From JAENVU01 sp038250905 (GTDB lineage Bacteria > Actinomycetota > Acidimicrobiia > IMCC26256 > JAENVU01): 64,000 nt of DNA. Below, in pieces: positions 45,126 to 53,986 of this stretch. The number at the start of each line of letters is the position of its first letter. The stretch's first letter is position 1. Where the stretch lies: NCBI GenBank assembly GCA_038250905.1, contig JBBSBV010000024.1, forward strand, positions 1 through 64,000, read 5' to 3'. Below the pieces are notes generated by a model. That model searched no databases and was not told the origin of the DNA. It saw only the letters and a list, made by a program, of their open reading frames with translations. The translations under genes were made by a program, and so were the position numbers.

Positions 45126-46307
45126 GTGAGACGGCACGAGACCGCAGTGATCGAGACGCCCACGGCGCCGATCACCGCCGTCGTACGCGTCGACCGCCGG
45201 ACCAAGGACCTCACCAAGCGGATGCAGCCGGGTGAGATCGCGGTGATCGACCACGCCGACATCGACCGCGTCGCCGCCGAGGGCCTCATCGCGGCGCGGG
45301 TCGGTGCGGTGGTCAACGCCGCGGTCTCGGTCACCGGCCGGTACCCGAACGGCGGTCCGATCCGGCTCGTCGAAGCCGGGATTCCACTGGTCGACGATTG
45401 CGGCGAGGCGTTGTTCGCGGCGCTGGTCGAGGGTCAGGTCGTCACCCTCGAGGCCGGCGTGCTCCGGCGCGACGGCGGGGTCGTGGCCCAGGGCACCGTG
45501 CGCACGCGCGAGATGGTGCTCGCCGCCATGGAGGCCGCGCGCGCCAACATCGGTGACGAGTTGGAGCGGTTCGCCGAGAACACGCTGAAGTACATCCAGC
45601 AGGAAGCGAAGATCACCTTCGAACCGCTGGTGCTCCCGAACCTCCACACCAAGTTCCAGGGCCGACACGCGATGGTGGTGGTGCGCGGGCACGACTACCT
45701 CAACGACCTCGCGGCGCTGAAGGCATACCTCCACGAGTACGAACCGGTGATGATCGGTGTCGACGGTGGTGCCGACGCGTTGCTCGATCTCGGGTTCCGG
45801 CCCGACATCGTCATCGGCGACTTCGACTCGCTCACGCCGAAAGCCGTGCATTGCGGTGCCGAGTTACTCCACCACGTGCACCCCGATGGCCGCGCGCCGG
45901 GCCGGGAGAACCTCGAAGCCCTCGGCCTCGTCGCCGGCACCGACTACCAGGAGTTCGTGGCCGAAGGCATGAGTGAAGACGTCGCGATGCTGCTCGCCTA
46001 CGAGGCCGGTGCGTCGCTGATCGTCGCGGTCGGCACCCACTCGACCATGGTCGAGATGCTCGACAAGGGCCGCAAGGGCATGGCGTCCACATTTCTCACC
46101 CGCCTGCGGCTCGGTCCGGTCCTCGTCGACGCGAAGGGGGTGCACCGCCTCTACGAAGGCCGGGTGCGTCGCCGCGACATCGTCGTGCTCATCTTCGCTG
46201 CGCTCTTCACCATCGTGGTCATCGGTCTCGTCGCCCAACCCCTGCATACCTACGTCGACGGCATCCGCCTCACACTCGACGACCTCTGGTATTCGCTCAC
46301 CCACTGA
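45126..46307 (+). CDS. steA: SteA-like protein (thiamine-pyrophosphokinase-like fold, membrane-tethered)
   Basis: 393 residues. The central region has the TPK-like pattern 'VMIGVDGGADALLDLGFRPDIVIGDFDSLTPKAV' (read in two parts, about 215–250) and 'AVGTHSTMVEMLDKGRKGMASTFLTRL'. One C-terminal membrane helix ('VVLIFAALFTIVVIGLV') precedes a short tail. In Corynebacterium the SteA–SteB pair localises to the septum and affects cell separation and envelope integrity. The mycobacterial orthologue (Rv1697) also follows recN. GTG 45126 is taken; GTG 45147 is a possible later start. Confidence 0.88.
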   Translation: MRRHETAVIETPTAPITAVVRVDRRTKDLTKRMQPGEIAVIDHADIDRVAAEGLIAARVGAVVNAAVSVTGRYPNGGPIRLVEAGIPLVDDCGEALFAALVEGQVVTLEAGVLRRDGGVVAQGTVRTREMVLAAMEAARANIGDELERFAENTLKYIQQEAKITFEPLVLPNLHTKFQGRHAMVVVRGHDYLNDLAALKAYLHEYEPVMIGVDGGADALLDLGFRPDIVIGDFDSLTPKAVHCGAELLHHVHPDGRAPGRENLEALGLVAGTDYQEFVAEGMSEDVAMLLAYEAGASLIVAVGTHSTMVEMLDKGRKGMASTFLTRLRLGPVLVDAKGVHRLYEGRVRRRDIVVLIFAALFTIVVIGLVAQPLHTYVDGIRLTLDDLWYSLTH

Positions 46308-46313
46308 GGCCTG

Positions 46314-47255
46314 ATGATCAACTTCCGCTACCACGTCGTCTCGATCCTCGCCGTGTTCCTCGCGCTCGCGATCGGTACGGTGATGGGCGCGTCGTTCGTG
46401 GGCCGCGGCGTGATCGACAATCTCCAGAAGCGCATCGACAGCGTGCAGGGTCGAGTCGATCGGCAGCGCGACGAGAACGACCGACTCCAGGGCGACAACG
46501 ATCGACTCAACGCCTACGTGGAGGCCACCCAGAACTTCACGGTGGCCCGCTCGCTGGTCGGCGTACGCGGCAATGTCGTCGCCGAGCGGGGGACCAACGC
46601 CGAGACCGTCGATGCCCAGGTCGCGCTCCTGCGCCAGGGTGGCGGCACCGTTCCCGGCGTGGTGTGGCTCGAGCCCCTTTGGACGCTCGACACCGCGGAT
46701 TCGGTGCAGGCGCTGCGGCTGGCCACCGGGCTCACGAACCGCTCCAAGCCCGCATTGCGTGTGGCGGCGGCCCGGCTACTCGGTCAGCGCCTCGGTTCGA
46801 CGGCCCCGCCGACCGACGACCTGCTCACCAAACTCGTCGATGCGAAGTTCATCACCCTCTCGGGTACCGCCGGGACCAATGCACCGACCGCCGCCGATTT
46901 CACCGGTCCCTCCACGCGCGTGCTCGAGATCGGCGGGCCCGGCCATCCGGTGCCGAACGACCTCGTGCCGTCGATCGCGACCGGCGCCCTCGACGCGAGC
47001 GTTCCGGTCGCGGTGGGCGAGGTCTTCGTCGCGAATGACCAGGGGCCCGACCGCGCCGCGTGGATCGACGCCATCGCCAACGCCGACGCCCTGCGCGACC
47101 GGATCAGCACCATCGACGATCTCGAGCTGGTCGAGGGGCGCGTCGGCGCCACGCTCGCACTCTCCGAACTCGGGTTGGGCACCGTGGGCAACTACGGCAT
47201 CAGTCGTGATCACCAGGTTCCGGCGAAGCTGCCGACCGTGCCCGTCGCGAAATAG
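46314..47255 (+). CDS. steB: SteB/MctB-like envelope protein
   Basis: 313 residues. 'MINFRYHVVSILAVFLALAIGTVMG' is the hallmark N-terminal anchor of the family. An external coiled coil follows ('VDRQRDENDRLQGDNDRL') and then a globular domain. Mycobacterial MctB (Rv1698) was described as a copper-related outer-membrane channel, while corynebacterial SteB works with SteA at the division site. The topology here (single anchor, periplasmic coiled coil) fits the second view better. It begins six bases after steA, so they are co-expressed. Confidence 0.88.
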   Translation: MINFRYHVVSILAVFLALAIGTVMGASFVGRGVIDNLQKRIDSVQGRVDRQRDENDRLQGDNDRLNAYVEATQNFTVARSLVGVRGNVVAERGTNAETVDAQVALLRQGGGTVPGVVWLEPLWTLDTADSVQALRLATGLTNRSKPALRVAAARLLGQRLGSTAPPTDDLLTKLVDAKFITLSGTAGTNAPTAADFTGPSTRVLEIGGPGHPVPNDLVPSIATGALDASVPVAVGEVFVANDQGPDRAAWIDAIANADALRDRISTIDDLELVEGRVGATLALSELGLGTVGNYGISRDHQVPAKLPTVPVAK

Positions 47256-47314
47256 CGACCTGATCCGCCCCTCGACTCCGCGGCCCGGCATCGCCCGCCG
47301 GGCAGACTGACCCG

Positions 47315-48160
47315 GTGGCTGTCCTTCTCGCCTGGGTCGTCGGGTTTCTCGCGGTCCGGTTCCTCATGCGCACCGGTCACGAGATGTGGCGCTCGCCGGC
47401 CCTGGCCCGGGAGAACTTTCGGGGCCGGACGGTCTTCACCGCGTCCGTGCTGATCCTGGTGATGGCGGTCCTCGTGGTGGAGGCCGGTCGGTCGGGACTC
47501 GGCGCGATCGGGCTCGGCGACGCGCCGGGCCTGAACGAGGCGCGGCCATTGGTGCTGTTCGCCGCGTTCGGGTTCGGGCTGCTGGGCTTCGTCGACGACG
47601 CGCTCGGCGGCGAGGACCGGGGGTTCAAGGGCCACCTCGTCGCGCTCGCTCACGGCCGACTCACGAGCGGAATGGTGAAGTTGCTCGGCGGCGCCGCGAT
47701 CGCGCTGGTCCTCGCCGCCGCACCGGGGTTCGTCACCTGGCAGCGCCTGTTCGCGGACGCGGTGCTGATCGCGCTCGCCGCCAACCTCGCCAACCTCCTC
47801 GACCGCCGGCCGGGGCGGGTCATCAAGTGCTCGCTGCTCGCCTACGTCCCGCTCGCGATCGTGGCCGGCGCCGGGCCGGTCGGAGTGGCAGTCGCGCCGT
47901 TGATGGGCGCCGCGGTCGGCGTACTGCCCGAGGACCTGCAGGAACGGATGATGCTCGGCGACACCGGCGCCAACGTCCTCGGCGGCGTGCTGGGACTGGT
48001 GGTCGTCCTCGAGTGCTCGCGCACGGCACGCAACGTGATCTTCCTCGTCCTCATCGCGCTGAACCTCGTGTCGGAGTTCGTGTCGTTCAGCCGGGTGATC
48101 GACGCGGTGCCGGTCCTGCGCCGGCTCGACCAGCTGGGACGGAAACCGACCGATCGCTAG
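47315..48160 (+). CDS. MraY/WecA-like membrane phosphosugar transferase homologue
   Basis: 281 residues with eight to nine membrane helices. 'FGFGLLGFVDDALGGEDRGFKGHL' contains the D-D-x-x-G loop, 'NLANLLDRRPGRVIK' the N-x-x-N-x-x-D motif and 'MLGDTGANVLGGVLG' the G-D-x-G-x-N motif of the polyprenyl-phosphate HexNAc-1-phosphate transferase family. It is shorter than MraY (about 360 residues), so some peripheral helices are missing. It lies next to steAB. Substrate unknown. A CAGACT hexamer is six bases before the GTG start. It ends in CTAG shared with the convergent gene. Confidence 0.75.
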   Translation: MAVLLAWVVGFLAVRFLMRTGHEMWRSPALARENFRGRTVFTASVLILVMAVLVVEAGRSGLGAIGLGDAPGLNEARPLVLFAAFGFGLLGFVDDALGGEDRGFKGHLVALAHGRLTSGMVKLLGGAAIALVLAAAPGFVTWQRLFADAVLIALAANLANLLDRRPGRVIKCSLLAYVPLAIVAGAGPVGVAVAPLMGAAVGVLPEDLQERMMLGDTGANVLGGVLGLVVVLECSRTARNVIFLVLIALNLVSEFVSFSRVIDAVPVLRRLDQLGRKPTDR

Positions 48161-49611
48161 CGCGGGTGACAGTCCTGCTTCACCCAGAGGACCTTGGGGC
48201 CGGGCGCATTCGAGATGACCGCCCGGTACCCGACGGCGGCCAGCCGCTCGGCGAGGTTCGGGAACTTCGTGAAGCGGTCACCCGACCATCGGACCACCGC
48301 ACAGACGTCGGGTCGGGCCGCGGTATTCACGATGTCGTCGCCGGTGAGCTGCAGCGTCTTCGTGGGTGACGTGATGCGCAGGATCGAGACGTCGACGAAC
48401 TTGTCCGGCACCCGGCGGCCCGCCCGCCACACCAGGCCCGGGGTGTCGCTGATGGCCAGCGCGCCGGCGGGGAGCCGTTGGAGCCGGTGCTCGAGGGTCG
48501 CGGTGAGACCGGTCGGGCCATGGGGACGGATGAGTTCACCGAGGTGGACGATCGACCACGGTGCGATGAGCACAGCGAGCACGACCGCGAGGGCCCGGAT
48601 CCGGCTCGCCCGCAGCGCGATGCCGACGAGCAACGCGAGCGGCACGACGACGTGGGCCACGTGGTTGCGCCACATCGGCGACTCCGTGAGGACCACGACC
48701 ACGATCGCGACGAACCACACGAGCATCGGGAACCACGGGGCCAGGTCCGTGGCGTCATCGGGGTCGTCCGCGCCCGCCTTGGCTGCGTCCGCGCCGCGGC
48801 GACGGGCCATGAGGTAGGCGACCGTGGCGAGGAGTGCGACGACGGCCGCCACGAGCAGGGGCGCGTCCCGCTCGAACAGGGTGCGGGCCAGTTTGGAGAA
48901 GTTGGCGCCGATGGGCCGGTCGGCGACGGCATCGGTGTGGTAGCGGACGTACTGGTCGTAGACCCGGGACAAGCCCCACGGCAGGGACACGACGAGCACG
49001 GTGACGACTGCGACCACGGGCACCAGGAGCAGGTCGCGTACCCGGCGGCGCAGCAGCATCCACAGACCGGCCGCGGCGAGACCCGGGATGACGAGCAGGC
49101 TCTTGACCGCGAGCGCGAGTCCGGCGAGCAGGCCGACGACGATCGCCCGTCGCCAGGTGGGCCGGCGCCAGTAGACGAGCGCCGCGAGCACGGTGCCGGC
49201 GGTGAGGGCCTCTCCGATGCCGTCGGAGGTGAGCGGCCCCGTGGTCCAGAGCACCGACCCGCTCAACGCCACGAACACCGCGGCCATGAGCGCCGCGCCC
49301 GCGGTGGTCAGGCGCCGTCCGATGAGCAGCACGAGGATCGCGAGGACCACGCCGGCCAGGACCGACGCGGCGCGCGGTGAGTCGAGGCGTCGGAACGTGA
49401 GCAGGTCGCCGAGCCACGCGATCGGGAGGAACAGCGGCCCCTGCGACGAGAACACCTGCTTGAACGGCAGCCCACCGTGGCGCATTGCGATGACCGACAT
49501 CGCGAACTGGCCGTCGTCGAAACCGAGTGGCTGGGGTGCGAAGAACGCCGGGATCCGGACCAGGAGGGCGATGACTCCCACGGCGATGACGTCGCGAGTC
49601 TGCCGTTTCAT
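48157..49611 (-). CDS. GT-C (GT39/PMT-type) membrane glycosyltransferase
   Basis: 484 residues with about ten helices. 'QPLGFDDGQFAMSVIAMRHGGLPFKQVFSSQGPLFLP' (read in two parts near residue 30) is the first external loop with the acidic residues and the 'SSQGPLF' motif found in lipid-linked-sugar-dependent glycosyltransferases. 'LLAGLALAVKSLLVIPG' follows, and the C-terminal ~120 residues form an external domain that includes 'ISDTPGLVWRAGRRVPDKFVDVS'. It probably glycosylates a wall polymer, lipid or protein; the acceptor is unknown. It sits between the conserved steAB and pyrG genes on the opposite strand, probably as an insertion in the conserved order. Confidence 0.75.
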   Translation of the reverse strand: MKRQTRDVIAVGVIALLVRIPAFFAPQPLGFDDGQFAMSVIAMRHGGLPFKQVFSSQGPLFLPIAWLGDLLTFRRLDSPRAASVLAGVVLAILVLLIGRRLTTAGAALMAAVFVALSGSVLWTTGPLTSDGIGEALTAGTVLAALVYWRRPTWRRAIVVGLLAGLALAVKSLLVIPGLAAAGLWMLLRRRVRDLLLVPVVAVVTVLVVSLPWGLSRVYDQYVRYHTDAVADRPIGANFSKLARTLFERDAPLLVAAVVALLATVAYLMARRRGADAAKAGADDPDDATDLAPWFPMLVWFVAIVVVVLTESPMWRNHVAHVVVPLALLVGIALRASRIRALAVVLAVLIAPWSIVHLGELIRPHGPTGLTATLEHRLQRLPAGALAISDTPGLVWRAGRRVPDKFVDVSILRITSPTKTLQLTGDDIVNTAARPDVCAVVRWSGDRFTKFPNLAERLAAVGYRAVISNAPGPKVLWVKQDCHPR

Positions 49612-49755
49612 GGTCGCCACGTATGAGGACGGTACTGGCCCGGGGTGTCGCGGCTGGATCACCGACGCGGTGGGGGTGACCTGGTACGGTCGATCTCCCG
49701 AGAGCGCGTGACGCTGCTGCGCATGTGCACCGGGACCACGGCGGAGGTTTTTGGT

Positions 49756-51426
49756 TTGGCGAAGCACATCTTCGTGACGGGTGGGGTCGCATCCAGTCTC
49801 GGCAAAGGCCTCACGGCCTCGTCGCTCGGGCGGCTCCTCAAGGCTCGGGGCCTGCGGGTCACGATGCAGAAGCTCGACCCCTACATCAACGTCGACCCGG
49901 GAACGATGAACCCGTTCCAGCACGGCGAGGTCTTCGTGACCGACGACGGCGGCGAAACCGATCTCGACCTCGGTCACTACGAACGCTTCGTCGACGTTCC
50001 GCTGAATCGGAAGTCGAACGCCACGACCGGCTCGATCTACCAGGCCGTACTGGCCAAGGAACGCCACGGTGCGTACCTCGGCGACACCGTGCAGGTGATC
50101 CCGCACATCACCAACGAGATCAAGGACCGGATCCTCTCGTTGGCCACCGAGGACGTCGACGTCGTGATCACCGAGGTCGGCGGCACCGTCGGCGACATCG
50201 AGATCCTGCCCTTCCTCGAGGCCATCCGGCAGTTCCGCAAGGACGTCGGCCGGGACAACGTGTTCTACGTGCACGTGACGCTCGTGCCGTTCATCGGCCC
50301 GTCGGGTGAGCAGAAGACCAAGCCCACCCAGCACTCGGTGACCGAGCTGCGCAGCCGGGGCATCCAGCCGGACACCATCGTGTGCCGCTCGGACCGGCCC
50401 ATCCCCACGCGGCTCAAGGAGAAGATCAGCCAGCTCTGCGACGTGCCCGAGCGGGGCATCGTCTCCGCCATCGACGCCGACACGCTCTACGAGATCCCCC
50501 TCGTCCTCCACGACGAGGGTCTGGACGACTACGTGTGCGAGGTGCTGCGCCTCGACCGCGCGGAGCCGGACCTGAGCGAGTGGCAGGCACTCGTCGACCG
50601 GGTCCGCGCCGCCGACTTCGACGTGCGCATCGGTGTGGTCGGCAAGTACGTGACCCTGCCTGACGCCTACCTGTCGGTCGCCGAGGCCCTGCGTCACGGT
50701 GGCTATGCGTGTGGTGCCCGGGTGCAGATCGACTGGATCGCGTCGGACGACACCGAGGGCCTGCTCGCCGAGGGTCGGCTGCGCGAACTCGACGGCATCG
50801 TGATCCCCGGTGGGTTCGGGTTCCGGGGGATCGAGGGCAAGGTCGCGGCGGCCGGCTTCGCGCGGTTGCAGCAGATCCCGTTCCTCGGACTGTGCCTGGG
50901 CCTGCACTGCGCCACCATCGAGTTCGCGCGGGATGCGTGCGGACTCGCGGGTGCGAACTCCGCCGAGTTCGACACCCAGAGCCCGCACAAGGTGATCGAC
51001 CTCATGGACGACCAGCGTGAGGTGGTCGAGATGGGCGGAACGATGCGCCTCGGCGCGTATCCCGCCAAGCTCGCACCGGGCACGATCGTGCGTGAGCTCT
51101 ACGGCCAGGAAGTGGTCTACGAGCGCCACCGGCACCGCTACGAGATGAGCAACCAGTACCGGCGCCGCCTCGTCGAGGGCGGCCTGGTGATGTCGGGGAC
51201 GTCGCCGGACGACCGGCTGGTCGAGTTCATCGAACTGCCGCGCGCGGTCCACCCGTACTACGTGGCGACCCAGGCCCACCCGGAGTTCAAGAGCCGGCCC
51301 GACCGACCCCATCCGTTGTTCTCGGGCTTCGTGCTCGCGGCGAAGGAACGCGCCGAGGGCCGCGCACCCCGGCTGCCGCTCGCCACCGACGGCTCGCCGC
51401 TCCTCGACGCGCCGACCACGGTCTGA
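49756..51426 (+). CDS. pyrG: CTP synthase
   Basis: 556 residues from the TTG at 49756, chosen because GGAGG lies eight bases upstream and the protein then starts 'AKHIFVTGGVASSLGKG', the conserved N-terminus. The amidoligase domain includes 'KLDPYINVDPGTMNPFQHGEVFV' (in two parts) and 'DGGETDLDLGHYERF'. The C-terminal GATase has 'FLGLCLGLHC' with nucleophile Cys380 and 'AQAHPEFKSRP' with His-Glu. It converts UTP, ATP and glutamine to CTP. The CDP-dependent steps proposed for the left-hand operon need CTP, though the genes are not linked in regulation. Confidence 0.96.
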   Translation: MAKHIFVTGGVASSLGKGLTASSLGRLLKARGLRVTMQKLDPYINVDPGTMNPFQHGEVFVTDDGGETDLDLGHYERFVDVPLNRKSNATTGSIYQAVLAKERHGAYLGDTVQVIPHITNEIKDRILSLATEDVDVVITEVGGTVGDIEILPFLEAIRQFRKDVGRDNVFYVHVTLVPFIGPSGEQKTKPTQHSVTELRSRGIQPDTIVCRSDRPIPTRLKEKISQLCDVPERGIVSAIDADTLYEIPLVLHDEGLDDYVCEVLRLDRAEPDLSEWQALVDRVRAADFDVRIGVVGKYVTLPDAYLSVAEALRHGGYACGARVQIDWIASDDTEGLLAEGRLRELDGIVIPGGFGFRGIEGKVAAAGFARLQQIPFLGLCLGLHCATIEFARDACGLAGANSAEFDTQSPHKVIDLMDDQREVVEMGGTMRLGAYPAKLAPGTIVRELYGQEVVYERHRHRYEMSNQYRRRLVEGGLVMSGTSPDDRLVEFIELPRAVHPYYVATQAHPEFKSRPDRPHPLFSGFVLAAKERAEGRAPRLPLATDGSPLLDAPTTV

Positions 51427-51434
51427 CCGCTGCG

Positions 51435-52400
51435 GTGACCGGCGGCGGGGACCCGCTCTCGCGGCTCCTGCTGGAACACGAGACCTGGCTGACCGTCGAA
51501 CGGGGACTGGCCGCGAACTCGCTCGCCGCGTACCGCCGCGACCTGCGTCGGTACGAGCAGTACCTCCGCCGCGCCGGCGTCACCGACGCGCACGCGGTGG
51601 GTGAAGGCACGGTGAGCGCGTACGTGGAGCAACTCAAACGCGCCCGCACCGACGACGGCACTCCGCGGTTCGCACCCTCGTCGATCGCGCGGGCGCTGGT
51701 CGCGGTGCGGTCGTTCCACCGGTTCTGCGTGGACGAGGGCTTCGTCGATCTCGACCCCAGCGAGGACGTCGGTGCGCCCCGCGTGCCCCAGGGGCTGCCG
51801 AAGGCGCTCACCGAACCGGAGGTCGACGCGCTGCTCGCCGCGGTGGAAGGGGACGAGCCCCGCGCCCTCCGGGATCGAGCCATCCTCGAGACGCTCTACG
51901 CGACGGGCGTGCGGATCAGTGAACTGGTGGGGCTCGACCGGGAGGACCTCGATCTCGAAGACGGGCTGATCCGCGTCCTCGGCAAGGGATCGAAGGAACG
52001 GGTGGTGCCCGTCGGCCGGTCGGCCCGCCGCGCGATCACCGAGTACCTCATGGGGGGCCGCTCCACGTTGGAACGGCCGGCCACCCGCCAGGTTGCCGGG
52101 GACCCGCTGCTCCTGAACGCGCGCGGTGGCCGGCTGAGCCGCCAGAGTTGCTGGAAGATCGTGACCGCGGCAGGGGGGCGGGTCGGGATCGAGCCGGGCA
52201 AGTTGTCGCCCCACGTGCTGCGCCACTCGTGCGCCACCCACATGCTCGAACACGGGGCCGACATCCGGGTCGTCCAGGAATTGCTGGGCCATGCCAGCCT
52301 CTCGACGACGCAGGTGTACACGAAGGTCTCCCCGGAACGTCTGCGGGCCGTCTACGAGTTGGCCCACCCTCGGGCCAAGATCGGGGGAGGGCCCCGGTAG
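51435..52400 (+). CDS. xerD: Tyrosine recombinase XerD
   Basis: 321 residues. An N-terminal SAM-like core-binding domain ('LTVERGLAANSLAAYRRDLRRYEQYL', in two parts) is followed by the catalytic domain. Its residues are Arg in 'LYATGVRISELVGL', Lys in 'GKGSKERVVPV', 'SPHVLRHSCATHML' (H-x-x-R), 'ELLGHASLSTTQVYT' with the second His and the nucleophilic Tyr. With XerC it resolves chromosome dimers at dif. The start is the GTG eight bases after pyrG. The gene is in the conserved position after pyrG. Confidence 0.92.
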   Translation: MTGGGDPLSRLLLEHETWLTVERGLAANSLAAYRRDLRRYEQYLRRAGVTDAHAVGEGTVSAYVEQLKRARTDDGTPRFAPSSIARALVAVRSFHRFCVDEGFVDLDPSEDVGAPRVPQGLPKALTEPEVDALLAAVEGDEPRALRDRAILETLYATGVRISELVGLDREDLDLEDGLIRVLGKGSKERVVPVGRSARRAITEYLMGGRSTLERPATRQVAGDPLLLNARGGRLSRQSCWKIVTAAGGRVGIEPGKLSPHVLRHSCATHMLEHGADIRVVQELLGHASLSTTQVYTKVSPERLRAVYELAHPRAKIGGGPR

Positions 52401-52403
52401 GCT
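52398..52403 (+). promoter_or_regulatory. Predicted -10 element (TAGGCT), leaderless
   Basis: TAGGCT overlaps the xerD stop and lies eight bases before the ATG at 52412. No Shine-Dalgarno sequence between. Confidence 0.5.
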
Positions 52404-52411
52404 GTTCGGCT

Positions 52412-52753
52412 ATGTCGATGACCGAGTTCTCTTCCCAACGCGTCGAGCTCCTCGCCGAGCGCGATCACCTGCTCACCCAGTTGGGGCACATGGGCCGGGC
52501 GCCCGGCACCAGCGAACTCGAGTTCGACGAGGGTTTCGCCGACTCCGGGCAGGTCACCGCCGAGCGCGGCGAGGTCGACGCCCTGGCCGGGTCGCTCCTC
52601 GAGAACCTGAACGACGTGAACGACGCGTTGGCCAAGCTGGATGCCGGCACCTACGGCACCTGTGAGGACTGCGGCGCCACGATCGCCCCCGACCGCCTCG
52701 AGGCCGTGCCCGCGGCCCGTTACTGCATTACCTGCGCGTCCAAGCAGCACTGA
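52412..52753 (+). CDS. DksA/TraR-type C4 zinc-finger protein
   Basis: 113 residues. An N-terminal helical hairpin ('RVELLAERDHLLTQLGHM', then 'GEVDALAGSLLENLNDVNDALAKLDAG') is followed by the zinc finger 'YGTCEDCGATIAPDRLEAVPAARYCITCA', in which four cysteines are spaced C-x2-C and C-x2-C. DksA-type proteins modulate RNA polymerase; those of actinobacteria resemble CarD-independent RbpA-unrelated regulators of unclear role. Here the coiled-coil tip Asp-Ala dipeptide of DksA is not obvious. Four bases separate it from the site-2 protease gene. Confidence 0.85.
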   Translation: MSMTEFSSQRVELLAERDHLLTQLGHMGRAPGTSELEFDEGFADSGQVTAERGEVDALAGSLLENLNDVNDALAKLDAGTYGTCEDCGATIAPDRLEAVPAARYCITCASKQH

Positions 52754-52756
52754 TCG

Positions 52757-53404
52757 GTGCATCTCGATGCCGACACGTTCATCCTGTTCGGCGGGCTGAT
52801 CGTCGCGGTCATCCTCCACGAGATCAGCCACGGCGTGGTGGCGCTCTGGCTGGGTGACGACACCGCGAAGCGGGCCGGGCGGCTCACGCTCAACCCGATC
52901 CCGCACATCGACCCGTTCGGTTCGATCATCCTTCCCGCCCTCGGGGCGCTCTCGGGCGTGGCAATCCTCGGCTACGCGAAGCCGGTGCCGGTCAATCCCG
53001 GCCGGTTGCACAACCCGAAACGGGACTACCTCTGGGTGAGTCTCGCCGGCCCGGCCACCAACCTGTTCCTCATGTCGGTCGCCGCGCTCGCCGCGCACTT
53101 CGTGTTCCAGGGGCTGACCCATCCCGCATCGGGGCAGCTCATCGACTACCCGCTCGGGTTCCGGATCCTGTTCCTGTTCGCGATCGTCAACCTCGGACTC
53201 GGCGTGTTCAACCTGCTGCCGATCCCACCGCTCGACGGTTCCGCGATCTTCGAGCAGTTCATGCCCGCGTCGTGGCGGCCCGGGTGGTACCGGTTCCGCC
53301 AGTATGGAATCCTGATCCTGTTCGCCCTGGTGTTCTGGACCGGGCTCGGCGAGAAGGTCATCGACCCGTTGATCAACCGCCTGGTCGACTTCATCGTCAC
53401 GTGA
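52757..53404 (+). CDS. Site-2 protease family (M50) zinc metalloprotease
   Basis: 215 residues with five to six membrane helices. 'VAVILHEISHGVVALWLGD' carries the zinc-binding H-E-x-x-H in the first helix, and 'GVFNLLPIPPLDGS' has the third ligand Asp. 'DYLWVSLAGPATNLFL' is the typical second conserved loop. It is a minimal form without PDZ or CBS domains, like the YwhC/Rip3-type group. Such enzymes cut membrane-embedded anti-sigma factors or small membrane proteins; no sigma/anti-sigma pair is nearby. It starts at a GTG four bases after the zinc-finger gene. Confidence 0.9.
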   Translation: MHLDADTFILFGGLIVAVILHEISHGVVALWLGDDTAKRAGRLTLNPIPHIDPFGSIILPALGALSGVAILGYAKPVPVNPGRLHNPKRDYLWVSLAGPATNLFLMSVAALAAHFVFQGLTHPASGQLIDYPLGFRILFLFAIVNLGLGVFNLLPIPPLDGSAIFEQFMPASWRPGWYRFRQYGILILFALVFWTGLGEKVIDPLINRLVDFIVT

Positions 53405-53423
53405 GCCGGGTGGTGAGCAAACC

Positions 53424-53942
53424 GTGATAGTCGGCCACTACGTCCGTCGGTTCTTCACGTCGCTGTCCACCCGACCCCCGACGGACGCGGATGAAGCCTG
53501 GGTCGAGACCGTCGTCTCACCGGCCGAGTTGCTGCTGTTCCGGCGCCTGTCCAACACCGATCGCCGCCACCTGGTGCACAGCGCCCGGATGGTCGAGTCG
53601 GCACTCGGGCCCCACGCCGACCCGGTGTGGGTACAGGCCGCGCTCCTCCACGACGTGGGCAAGTTCGACGCGCACCTGGGGGTCTTCGGCCGCGTGTTCG
53701 CCACCGTGGTGGCCGCCGGTCTGGGAACGAGTCGGGTCCAGGCGTGGCACGACCGGCCCGGCTGGCGGGGCCGCTGTGGGCGCTACCAACTGCACGGTGA
53801 GGCCGGCGCGGCGGAGATCCGCGCCGCCGGCGGTCCGGAGGAAGCGGCGGTCTGGTCCGAACTGCATCACTACCCGGAGCGCTTCGCGGCCTCGCCGATC
53901 CCGCCCGAGATCCTGCGGGTCCTCGACGCCGCGGATCACTGA
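53424..53942 (+). CDS. HD-domain phosphohydrolase-like protein
   Basis: 172 residues. 'DRRHLVHSARMVESAL' supplies the first metal His, 'VQAALLHDVGKFDAHLG' the H-D pair with the following Lys, 'LHGEAGAAEIRAAGG' another His, and 'ILRVLDAADH' the last Asp. This is the layout of compact HD hydrolases that act on nucleotides or cyclic nucleotides. No signalling domain is attached. It begins 20 bp after the protease gene and runs convergently towards trpS. Substrate unknown. Confidence 0.8.
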   Translation: MIVGHYVRRFFTSLSTRPPTDADEAWVETVVSPAELLLFRRLSNTDRRHLVHSARMVESALGPHADPVWVQAALLHDVGKFDAHLGVFGRVFATVVAAGLGTSRVQAWHDRPGWRGRCGRYQLHGEAGAAEIRAAGGPEEAAVWSELHHYPERFAASPIPPEILRVLDAADH

Positions 53943-53986
53943 CCCGCCGAGAAATCGGACCCGGCCACGGCGCGGGCGCGGCGCGC

